From Bacteroidales bacterium (lineage in GTDB: Bacteria > Bacteroidota > Bacteroidia > Bacteroidales > P3), in the NCBI GenBank assembly GCA_017560705.1, contig JAFZEK010000357.1, positions 1-11,406 of the forward strand: DNA of 11,406 nt, written 5' to 3'. The notes below the pieces were generated by a model that worked only from the letters and a program-made list of their open reading frames with translations, was not told the origin of the DNA and did not search any database. Positions 1-6,255 of the stretch are shown here, piece after piece (position 1 is the first letter of the stretch; each line of letters begins with the position of its first letter). A program made the position numbers and the translations under genes.

Positions 1-13
1 AAAAGAGATAGTT

Positions 14-1417
14 ATGAAAATATCCTATTTATCAAATAAGCTAGAAGAATTAGAAACAGCATTTTTAGAGTTGGATTTTCCATTGTTGGTGAGTCAGGTA
101 TTGTCGGCTGCTCCATGGAGTCGCAAGATAGCTGCGTTCTTTTCTATAATGCCTGTACTCTCTGTCTACAGCACTCGTTTGCGGGTCAAGTATTTTTACG
201 ACAACTACATCTCTGGCTGCCAACTTATGGTGTTCGTTATTGGAGGGCAATCCACGGGCAAAGGTGCCTTGGATTTTCTTCAAAACATGTTGGCTTCCAA
301 ATTGCTAGAGCGTGATGGTGCTCAGCGTGCTATAGAAAACGATTTCAGATTGAAGACTAAAGAAATGAGCGACAGGGCTAAAGCCAAACTCACACCGCCC
401 ACTATTGCTGTTATGGTGTTGCCGCCGTCTACTTCGCGTTTCCAAATTTGTCTTCGTGCTAACGACCATTATAGGTTGTATAACGATACTTTGTTCTTCT
501 ACCAAACCACCCCGGAGCTAGATGCCATTACTGATGCCTATGATACTAAGTTTGCCGACCTTCGTACTGTGTCGCGCATGGCTTATGATCTCAATGCTCT
601 TTATGGTATAGAACATAAAAACATTGATGGCATCAATGGCTTTGTAAACATCAATGCTTCGTATCTTTTCTTTGGCACTTTGAATGCGTTGAACACTTAT
701 TTCAACAAGGCGGCTCTGATGAACGGCAACATTTCTCGTTCCATTATTGTAGGTTTGGAACATAAAATTGGCGACGAACCTCCGGTGTTTAAGGATTTTT
801 CCGACGACGATATGGCTGTGATAAACACTGTATTGGACAAGCTGATGAACAATATTTTCAACGAAGCTGACAATGCGTTGCACGATACCGTGCTCCTCGA
901 CCTTGATTTTCTACGCCCTCATGTGGATGCTTTTCAGAATGTGGCTAAAAACGAAGCCGTCAAAGCCCAATCGTGGGCTATTGAGGATTTTCGTAAGCGT
1001 AGTTCTTTATCTGCTTTTCGCATTGCTGCCATCTGTTTTAATCTCTATAATATCTCCAACGAGCTTTTGCCGGAAAATGAGCGTTTCAGCCAATGCCAAA
1101 TTGAAGAAAACTCTATTACTATTTATAATTATTGTGCCTACTTTATCTTGAACTCTATGCTCGATTTTTATGGTAACCGTTACGACAAAATGATGAAAAA
1201 AGCCGGTGAGGTGAAGGCTGCCACCGAGGGTCATACTGTGCCTCTCTTCGACTATTTGCCTGATGAGTTTTCACGTCAATTTTTAGCTGCTGAAATTAAA
1301 AAGATTGGTTTTACGACTCTGGATATAGTTTTTATAAACAGATGGCTGAAGCAGGGTCGAATTGAAGACCTTGGTGACAATACTTATCGCAAAATCAAAA
1401 AAGTAAACAAGTTATGA
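14..1417 (+). CDS. DUF3987-like P-loop ATPase/putative replicative helicase of a mobile element
   Basis: Predicted NTPase of the DUF3987 type, found in Bacteroidota prophages, integrative elements and genomic islands and usually linked to primases. After a short N-terminal helical region, residues 77-84 read GGQSTGKG, a Walker A-like loop preceded by a hydrophobic strand (LMVFVIG). The last position is Gly instead of the usual Ser/Thr. A Walker B-like strand LFFYQTTPELD lies at about 160-170, where family members have an acidic E-x-x-D cluster. The C-terminus (about 420-467) resembles a small winged-helix tail. The frame is still open upstream to base 2, so the true start could lie outside the window. 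Related proteins often carry an extra N-terminal VirE-type domain, which is absent here or lies upstream. The stop overlaps the next start as ATGA, implying translational coupling to the primase. The helicase role is inferred from family and neighbour, not shown. Confidence 0.72.
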   Translation: MKISYLSNKLEELETAFLELDFPLLVSQVLSAAPWSRKIAAFFSIMPVLSVYSTRLRVKYFYDNYISGCQLMVFVIGGQSTGKGALDFLQNMLASKLLERDGAQRAIENDFRLKTKEMSDRAKAKLTPPTIAVMVLPPSTSRFQICLRANDHYRLYNDTLFFYQTTPELDAITDAYDTKFADLRTVSRMAYDLNALYGIEHKNIDGINGFVNINASYLFFGTLNALNTYFNKAALMNGNISRSIIVGLEHKIGDEPPVFKDFSDDDMAVINTVLDKLMNNIFNEADNALHDTVLLDLDFLRPHVDAFQNVAKNEAVKAQSWAIEDFRKRSSLSAFRIAAICFNLYNISNELLPENERFSQCQIEENSITIYNYCAYFILNSMLDFYGNRYDKMMKKAGEVKAATEGHTVPLFDYLPDEFSRQFLAAEIKKIGFTTLDIVFINRWLKQGRIEDLGDNTYRKIKKVNKL

Positions 1418-2307
1418 TTACGAAGGATATGATAGCTGAATGCCATGGCTTAGATATTAAGGCTGTGGCTCTTAGGCTAGGTTTGCAAGTGGAGCGAGGT
1501 GGTAGGGTTCTGTGTGTGTTTCACGACGATCATCGCCCTAGCATGAGTTTGCGTGGAGGCTATTTCCGCTGTTGGAGTTGTGGTGCTAAGGGCGATAGTA
1601 TTTCGCTGGTGCGTAAGGTGTTGGGGCTGGATTTTGCTCAGGCTGTGGAGTGGCTGTTGGGTTATAGCTCTGGCACTGCCAAGCCTTCTGCCAAGCCGAT
1701 GGCTTCGGAGCCTAAAGTAGAGGCTAGTCCTCTTGTGCCAAACTTGTCGGACTATCAGTATCTTTTTCAAAATCCTATACTCACATCGGAGGCTAGGTAT
1801 TTTTTATTCGATCAGAGGCGTTTGAAGCACGAAGTGATTTTCGCTCAGCGTATAACGTCGAACCACGATTATCTTATAATACCGTATTTTGGCATGGATG
1901 GCACTACTCTGCTGAACATCCAGTGGCGTTATCTTGGAGCAGACAGGGATGTGCCTCGTTTTCTGTTTACAAAGGGTTGTAAACCTCAGATTTACAATTT
2001 GCCTGTCTTGGCTCATTTGCAGGTCGATGAGCCGTTGTATATCAGCGAGGGTATCAGCGATTGTTTGGCAATGCTGAGCTGTGGTTTTAAGGCTGTTGCA
2101 GTGCCTAGTGCCACCTTGTTGCGTAGCTCTTCGGGCTACGAGTTGCTTCGCAAGCACAGGAACGTTTATATGTGTCATGATAATGATGTGCCGGGCTTGG
2201 CACTCTTTGCTGAAATCAAAGGCTTATGCCCTTCGGCAACAAGAATTTATCTGCCAAAGACTTTTAAAGATTTTGGCGAAATGTATATGAAACTAAATAG
2301 TAACTAG
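1414..2307 (+). CDS. CHC2 zinc-finger / TOPRIM DNA primase (DnaG-like, mobile-element type)
   Basis: Short DnaG-like primase of 297 aa that would synthesise RNA primers for replication of its element. The N-terminal CHC2 zinc ribbon is visible as C34-x2-H37 and C53-x2-C56 (CVFH ... CWSC), followed by the conserved GAKGDSI segment. A proline/alanine/serine-rich linker (about 88-106) leads to a TOPRIM domain. Its catalytic Glu is in ISEGISD (E202, with D206) and its metal-binding Asp pair is in CHDNDVPG (D246, D248). A Lys-Asp pair near the end (K275-D276) resembles the KD motif closing many TOPRIM primases. The usual DnaG C-terminal helicase-interaction domain is missing, so the protein is much shorter than chromosomal DnaG (about 600 aa or more). 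It is coupled to the preceding ATPase gene by a 4-nt overlap, consistent with a primase-helicase pair working together. Confidence 0.88.
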   Translation: MITKDMIAECHGLDIKAVALRLGLQVERGGRVLCVFHDDHRPSMSLRGGYFRCWSCGAKGDSISLVRKVLGLDFAQAVEWLLGYSSGTAKPSAKPMASEPKVEASPLVPNLSDYQYLFQNPILTSEARYFLFDQRRLKHEVIFAQRITSNHDYLIIPYFGMDGTTLLNIQWRYLGADRDVPRFLFTKGCKPQIYNLPVLAHLQVDEPLYISEGISDCLAMLSCGFKAVAVPSATLLRSSSGYELLRKHRNVYMCHDNDVPGLALFAEIKGLCPSATRIYLPKTFKDFGEMYMKLNSN

Positions 2308-2322
2308 TAATTTGTAATTACT
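2306..2322. repeat. Short AT-rich palindrome at the end of the primase gene
   Basis: Perfect 7-bp arms (AGTAATT / AATTACT) around a TGT loop, starting on the last two bases of the primase stop codon. As RNA the stem is A/U rich and weak, and no clear T-run follows directly, so it is not a convincing terminator. It may be a minor processing or binding site, or chance. Confidence 0.3.
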
Positions 2323-2341
2323 CACTAAAAATAAATGTGTT

Positions 2342-2794
2342 ATGAATATAAAAGTTGAAAGATATAAGAATAATGGCCGTGTTGTGGATGGCTTGTTGAA
2401 AATAAATGGTAAAACAATCTGTAGCACAGCTGAGAATGCGGAGCATTGCTTGGTAGAGGGAGTTTATGATGTGGAGCTTCATTATTGCAAACAATATCAT
2501 AAGAGAGTGCTCATCGTAAACACGTTCGACGACAGTATCCGGTTAAGCAAAGACGAGGAGTGTGAGCTATGCGATCAGCTTGGCTTCGTGTGTCAAAACA
2601 CTGATTTGCCATCTTTTTGCCCGATGATAAAGATGGGCAACGGTGCCTACAACCGCACTGATGGATCTATCTTGGTAGGCGAGTACATCGCCAATGGCTG
2701 TCTCATTCATCCCAAGAAGTATTATAGTGTCATCTTCGACCGTGTGCGTAAGGCGTTGAAGCGTGGCAAAAGAGTGAAAATGAAGATTTGTTAA
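2342..2794 (+). CDS. DUF5675-like phage/mobile-element protein, cysteine-rich
   Basis: 150-aa soluble protein resembling DUF5675, a small family frequent in Bacteroidota and phage genomes, near lysis or structural genes. Seen: an N-terminal beta-rich half with a GVYDVELHY strand (about 40-48), matching the 'G.Y.v...' strand of the family. The C-terminal core GNGAYNRTDGSILVGEY (99-115) followed by a helix (FDRVRKAL) matches the family's 'G N ... D t . G c I L V G' signature. From memory of the family, the usual His upstream of GN and the Cys in 'GCILVG' are here K97 and S109. Nine cysteines in 150 residues is high for a presumed cytoplasmic protein. There is no signal peptide. It sits 34 nt after the primase gene and before a spanin-like gene, which suggests a lysis-related role, but no biochemical function is established. 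Family assignment is by pattern recognition. Confidence 0.6.
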   Translation: MNIKVERYKNNGRVVDGLLKINGKTICSTAENAEHCLVEGVYDVELHYCKQYHKRVLIVNTFDDSIRLSKDEECELCDQLGFVCQNTDLPSFCPMIKMGNGAYNRTDGSILVGEYIANGCLIHPKKYYSVIFDRVRKALKRGKRVKMKIC

Positions 2795-2807
2795 ACCCCC
2801 TCTAGTA

Positions 2808-2881
2808 GAGACGCGCCACCGGCACGTCTCCTCTCCTCAGCGCCACCGGCACGTTATTGGAGTGGTGCTGGTGGTGCGTCT
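2808..2881. repeat. GC-rich compound repeat: inverted repeats plus a 15-bp direct repeat
   Basis: GC-rich intergenic block in an otherwise AT-rich gap. (1) 10-bp arms GAGACGCGCC (2808-2817) and GGCACGTCTC (2821-2830) form a hairpin with one mismatch and a 3-nt loop. (2) The 15-mer GCGCCACCGGCACGT occurs exactly at 2813-2827 and again at 2840-2854. (3) The outer segments 2809-2825 and 2865-2881 are inverted copies matching at 15 of 17 positions. Both differences would be G-U pairs if the plus strand were transcribed, so the RNA stem would be fully paired. No strong T-tract follows, so it is not a textbook terminator. It resembles the dispersed palindromic (REP-like) elements scattered between genes in many bacterial genomes. 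Confidence 0.7.
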
Positions 2882-2911
2882 TTACAGTATAAATATTAAC
2901 CCTAGAAAAAA

Positions 2912-3286
2912 ATGAAACGTATACTATTAATATTGTCATTGACGATGGTTGTTATAGATGGTTGCAGCAGTGTTGGCAAGGTTGGCTATGGCATAAAGGT
3001 GGACACGGTGTTTGTTTTCAAAGAGGTTTACGACAGTGTGTTTCACGACCGTTGGAAACATGTGTCTACCGCCGGCGACACCACAGTGGTGGAAATCCAC
3101 AGCATAGAGCGTCATTTTAGGCATGTTTACGACACAGTTTACAGCTTTCGCCACGACACATTGGTGGTACATGAGCCATCGAAGATGGCTGTATCTGATG
3201 ATGAACCGTTGGCTACTATAGGAATATGGCTTTTGGCGGTGGCTGTAGTGGTGCTTTTGTCGCGTCTCCTTTTCTCTGACAATTAA
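2912..3286 (+). CDS. Small lipoprotein with C-terminal transmembrane helix, candidate unimolecular spanin
   Basis: 124-aa protein not recognised from a named family. Seen: a basic start (MKR), a hydrophobic stretch and a lipobox-like VIDGC ending at C18 (Asp at -2 is unusual). A polar region of about 75 residues follows with alternating valines and charges, including two related DTV/DSV...HD segments (about 31-47 and 71-82). A strongly hydrophobic helix comes at about 101-121, then a short polar tail. A lipid anchor at the N-terminus plus a membrane helix at the C-terminus is the known layout of u-spanins (phage T1 gp11), which link outer and inner membranes and fuse them during lysis. Position next to a DUF5675-like gene in a phage-like block supports this. 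Alternative: an ordinary small envelope lipoprotein. The spanin function is inferred from topology and context only. Confidence 0.6.
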   Translation: MKRILLILSLTMVVIDGCSSVGKVGYGIKVDTVFVFKEVYDSVFHDRWKHVSTAGDTTVVEIHSIERHFRHVYDTVYSFRHDTLVVHEPSKMAVSDDEPLATIGIWLLAVAVVVLLSRLLFSDN

Positions 3287-3349
3287 AATATTAAGAGCAT
3301 GGTGGAAAAAAAGACAGACAAAAACCCACTGAAATCGAAAATTTTTACG

Positions 3350-3357
3350 TACATTTG
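3350..3357 (+). promoter_or_regulatory. Bacteroidota -7 promoter box for mutL-rhomboid
   Basis: TACATTTG matches the TAnnTTTG consensus of the primary sigma factor in Bacteroidota. It lies 26 nt before the chosen mutL start, leaving room for a short leader. No clear -33 TTTG element is seen at the usual distance. It also argues against the in-frame ATG at 3299, which would lie upstream of the promoter. Confidence 0.6.
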
Positions 3358-3382
3358 CAATGTAAAACACGAAAGAATATAT

Positions 3383-5266
3383 ATGTCCGATATTATACAA
3401 TTACTACCAGATTCAGTAGCCAACCAGATAGCAGCGGGAGAGGTGGTCCAACGTCCTGCATCGGCGGTTAAAGAGCTGTTGGAAAACGCTATAGATGCAG
3501 GAGCTACACAGGTGAAGCTGATAATAAAGGATGCAGGTCGCACGCTTATTCAAGTTATAGACAATGGCTGCGGCATGTCCGACACCGATGCACGTTTGTG
3601 CTTCGAGCGTCATGCTACATCCAAGATTCGCCAAGCTCACGACCTCTTCGTCATCCGCACCATGGGGTTCCGTGGCGAGGCATTGCCATCTATAGCTTCT
3701 GTGGCTCAGGTAGAACTGAAAACCAAGATGGCTAACGCCGAACTGGGTACTTGTATCATAATAGAGGGCTCGGAGATAAAGGAGCAAACGGCATGCCAAT
3801 GTGCCAACGGCACGTCCATAGCCGTGAAAAACCTCTTCTTTAATATCCCTGCCCGACGAAGCTTCCTCAAAACCAACGCTATCGAGTTTAAGCACATTGA
3901 GGAAGAGTTCATCAGAGTGGCTCTGATTCACACCCATGTGTCGTTCTCCTTATACAACAACGACAAGCTGGTGTATCAGCTGGATAGCTCCAACCTGCAT
4001 CAACGCATAACGGGGCTTTTTGGCGCTAGCTACAAACAACGCCTTCACCCTGTGGAAGAAACCACCGAGCAGGTGAAGATACGTGGATATGTGTGTAAGG
4101 CTGAATTTTCGAAGAAGTCCAGAGGCGAGCAGTATATGTTTGTAAACAACCGCTTTATCAAGAACTTCTATTTGAACAACGCCATCGAAAAAGCCTACTC
4201 CGATCTTTTGCCAGAAAAGACTTTCCCGTCCTATTTCATCAACTTGGAGGTAGACGCCTCTCGCATCGATGTGAACATCCACCCCACAAAAACGGAGGTG
4301 AAATTCTTGGACGAGGTCATCATCTATGCCGTGTTGCGTTCGGCAGTAAAACGCACTCTGGGGCAGTATTCGCTAGCCACAGAGTTTGAGTTCAACACCA
4401 TCGATGGTCTCGACCTGAACCCTGCACCGGCTCCAAAAGGCTACGTGCCAAACGAACCTACGATAAGTGTGGACACGGCTTATAACCCCTTTAGCAGCAC
4501 AGAAAAGAAGGAGAAGCCGACGAGGATGGGCAGCGGAATGTCCAACGCCTTCACCGACCCAACGCCGAGGGCTATGGAATGGGAAAAATTCTTCGAAATA
4601 TCCAACGAAGCTGCCGACGAAGCAGAACCTTTGGATATGCCTCCGCCTGCCAATGAACCATTGTTTCAGGACGACGATGAGACTTCCGATACCGACATTC
4701 AAAGCCTTTCCACCAACGTTATACAAGTCTTTAACCGCTATATTGTGAGCAACATATCGTCGGGACTAGTGGTTATAGACCAGCAGATGGCACATGAACG
4801 CATACTGTATGAAACCTACTGCCAACAGGCTGCCACCGAGACGGCTTCGCAGCAGCTTATGTTTCCGGTGCAATGCAGCTTTTCGCCTGCCGATGCCGAA
4901 ATCATAAACGAGATAACTCACGAGCTGAAAACTATAGGCTTCGACATAAACCCTTTGGGCAAAACGACGTTTGTAGTGTCGGCTATTCCAAGCACCATGG
5001 ACGACAGCCACACGCAAGCCGTGCTAGACGATATACTGGACGACTACAAAAACAGCATGATGCAGAAATTCAGCGACAAGCACCACAGCATAGCCCTATC
5101 CATGGCCAAGCAAGGAGCCATAAAAAACGGCAAAAAACTAAAACAGGAAGAGATGCAGAACATAGTGGCACAGCTGTTTTCGTGCAAGATTCCAAACCTC
5201 TCGCCATCAGGCAAAAAAACTATGATAATACTAAAAGAAACAGACTTACTAGAAAATTTTAAATAG
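3383..5266 (+). CDS. mutL: DNA mismatch repair protein MutL
   Basis: Mismatch-repair ATPase that couples MutS recognition to downstream incision and excision. The N-terminal GHKL ATPase is complete: NQIAAGEVVQRPASAVKELL near the start, E31 and N35 in ELLENAIDAGA, DNGCGM (D60), RHATSKI, GFRGEAL (95-101) and the GTSIAVKNLFFNIPAR segment (about 143-158). A variable acidic/proline-rich linker (about 370-450) leads to the C-terminal dimerisation domain. There the endonuclease-type motif is DQQMAHERILYE (466-477) instead of DQHA-x2-E-x4-E. The C-terminal cysteine/histidine metal motifs are replaced (SPSGKKT at 607-613), so nicking activity is doubtful. The start at 3383 gives 627 aa and the conserved MutL N-terminus. 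The in-frame ATG at 3299 would add 28 unconserved residues and precede the promoter. The rhomboid gene follows after 2 nt. Confidence 0.95.
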   Translation: MSDIIQLLPDSVANQIAAGEVVQRPASAVKELLENAIDAGATQVKLIIKDAGRTLIQVIDNGCGMSDTDARLCFERHATSKIRQAHDLFVIRTMGFRGEALPSIASVAQVELKTKMANAELGTCIIIEGSEIKEQTACQCANGTSIAVKNLFFNIPARRSFLKTNAIEFKHIEEEFIRVALIHTHVSFSLYNNDKLVYQLDSSNLHQRITGLFGASYKQRLHPVEETTEQVKIRGYVCKAEFSKKSRGEQYMFVNNRFIKNFYLNNAIEKAYSDLLPEKTFPSYFINLEVDASRIDVNIHPTKTEVKFLDEVIIYAVLRSAVKRTLGQYSLATEFEFNTIDGLDLNPAPAPKGYVPNEPTISVDTAYNPFSSTEKKEKPTRMGSGMSNAFTDPTPRAMEWEKFFEISNEAADEAEPLDMPPPANEPLFQDDDETSDTDIQSLSTNVIQVFNRYIVSNISSGLVVIDQQMAHERILYETYCQQAATETASQQLMFPVQCSFSPADAEIINEITHELKTIGFDINPLGKTTFVVSAIPSTMDDSHTQAVLDDILDDYKNSMMQKFSDKHHSIALSMAKQGAIKNGKKLKQEEMQNIVAQLFSCKIPNLSPSGKKTMIILKETDLLENFK

Positions 5267-5268
5267 AC

Positions 5269-6114
5269 ATGAGCAACCAATATAGTCCGCAGGGTTTTAG
5301 AGTTTTACCTACAATAATCAAAAACTTGATAATCATCAACGTCATATTCAGCTTGGCAACCTTTGCTTTCAAGCGTACGTATGGAGTGGATTTGACCGAC
5401 TATCTAGGTCTTTATTTCTTCAAAAGCGAGAACTTCCACTTCTTCCAATACATAACCTATATGTTTATGCACGGCGACATGACGCATCTGTTTTTCAACA
5501 TGTTTTCGCTCTGGATGTTTGGTAGTGTGCTAGAAAACTATTGGGGTCCGAAACGCTTTTTGCTTTTCTATTTCGTCACAGGCGTAGGAGCGGCAGTGGT
5601 GCATACTATAGTTATAGGAATAGATTATTTTGGCATTCAGTCGGCCATCAACACCTATGCTGAAAATCCCAACCCCGAAGCTTTGGTGGCTTTGGTTCAA
5701 AACGAGCTTACAGCCATTCTGACACCCGAAAAAGTGGCCAACGTCAACGCTTTCTTGCGAGAATGGCAGATGAATATGCATAGTGGCACAGACTATGGCT
5801 ATCAGTCGGTTGAGCTAGCCCAACAGCTGCTATCTGCCCGAGCCAATATACCTGTAGTAGGAGCTTCGGGAGCAGTGTACGGTATATTGCTAGCCTTCGG
5901 AATGACATTCCCAAACCAATATATCTACCTCTATTTCATTATGCCTATAAAAGCCAAATGGTTCGTGCTGGGCTACGGATTGATAGAGCTAGCCTCGGGA
6001 ATATTCTCCTCCGGCGATGGAATTGCCCACTTTGCCCACCTTGGAGGTATGATATTTGGCTATTTCCTAATAAGATATTGGAAAAAACAAGACATCGAAA
6101 GGTGGGATATATAG
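5269..6114 (+). CDS. Rhomboid-family intramembrane serine protease
   Basis: Inner-membrane serine protease that cleaves transmembrane segments. Seen: several hydrophobic helices (about 15-35, 57-85, 97-120, 195-215, 218-240 and 252-272), the HLFFNMFSLWMFG segment with oxyanion-type N77, the nucleophile S200 in GASGAVYG and the general-base H257 in HFAHLGG. A polar stretch of about 70 residues (about 120-190) lies between helices before the GASG helix. I recall similar insertions in other Bacteroidota rhomboids, so it is probably a lineage feature. The 281-aa length fits. Catalytic residues are intact, so the enzyme should be active; substrates are unknown. Only 2 nt separate it from mutL, so the two are almost certainly cotranscribed, though no functional link is obvious. 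Confidence 0.93.
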   Translation: MSNQYSPQGFRVLPTIIKNLIIINVIFSLATFAFKRTYGVDLTDYLGLYFFKSENFHFFQYITYMFMHGDMTHLFFNMFSLWMFGSVLENYWGPKRFLLFYFVTGVGAAVVHTIVIGIDYFGIQSAINTYAENPNPEALVALVQNELTAILTPEKVANVNAFLREWQMNMHSGTDYGYQSVELAQQLLSARANIPVVGASGAVYGILLAFGMTFPNQYIYLYFIMPIKAKWFVLGYGLIELASGIFSSGDGIAHFAHLGGMIFGYFLIRYWKKQDIERWDI

Positions 6115-6150
6115 TATTAATAAATGTCTAGTAATAAATAGTATAAACAC

Positions 6151-6227
6151 GATACGAAGACTTTGTTGCATTTTTTTAACATCCATTGTTGGGTATAATG
6201 CTATAAATATGAAAAAGTCTTCGTATC
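6151..6227. repeat. 14-bp perfect inverted repeat overlapping a promoter
   Basis: Arms GATACGAAGACTTT (6151-6164) and AAAGTCTTCGTATC (6214-6227) are exact reverse complements separated by 49 nt. The right arm ends inside the -7 box of the next gene (TATCTTTG, 6224-6231). This is compatible with a two-site operator for a repressor. A transcript from further upstream could fold it into a stem, but a transcript starting at this promoter would not contain it. Confidence 0.7.
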
Positions 6228-6231
6228 TTTG
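6224..6231 (+). promoter_or_regulatory. Bacteroidota -7 promoter box (TATCTTTG) for the T9SS cargo gene
   Basis: TATCTTTG followed by CAAAAA is a strong match to TAnnTTTG, 24 nt before the start codon. The same extended sequence GTATCTTTGCAAA recurs at 8581-8593. No convincing -33 element was found at the standard spacing. Confidence 0.7.
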
Positions 6232-6255
6232 CAAAAATATTAAAGCCAAAAACAA

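Noticed and set aside
2801..2885. GC-rich repeat as an intrinsic terminator
   Set aside because: The stem is strong but no run of T follows; only CTTTA occurs after the last arm.
2801..2890. GC-rich repeat as a CRISPR array
   Set aside because: Only two exact copies of a 15-mer with a 12-nt gap and internal palindromes; no regular repeat-spacer pattern and no cas genes.
3299..3382. In-frame ATG giving MutL a 28-residue N-terminal extension
   Set aside because: The MutL N-terminus begins at 3383 (MSDIIQLLP), and the -7 box at 3350 lies between the two candidates.
3413..3937. 174-codon minus-strand frame opposite mutL
   Set aside because: Translation has no family features and the plus strand encodes conserved MutL ATPase motifs throughout.
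4873..5262. 129-codon plus-strand frame inside mutL
   Set aside because: Out-of-frame shadow of the MutL C-terminal domain; composition is Arg/Gln/His-rich with no motifs.
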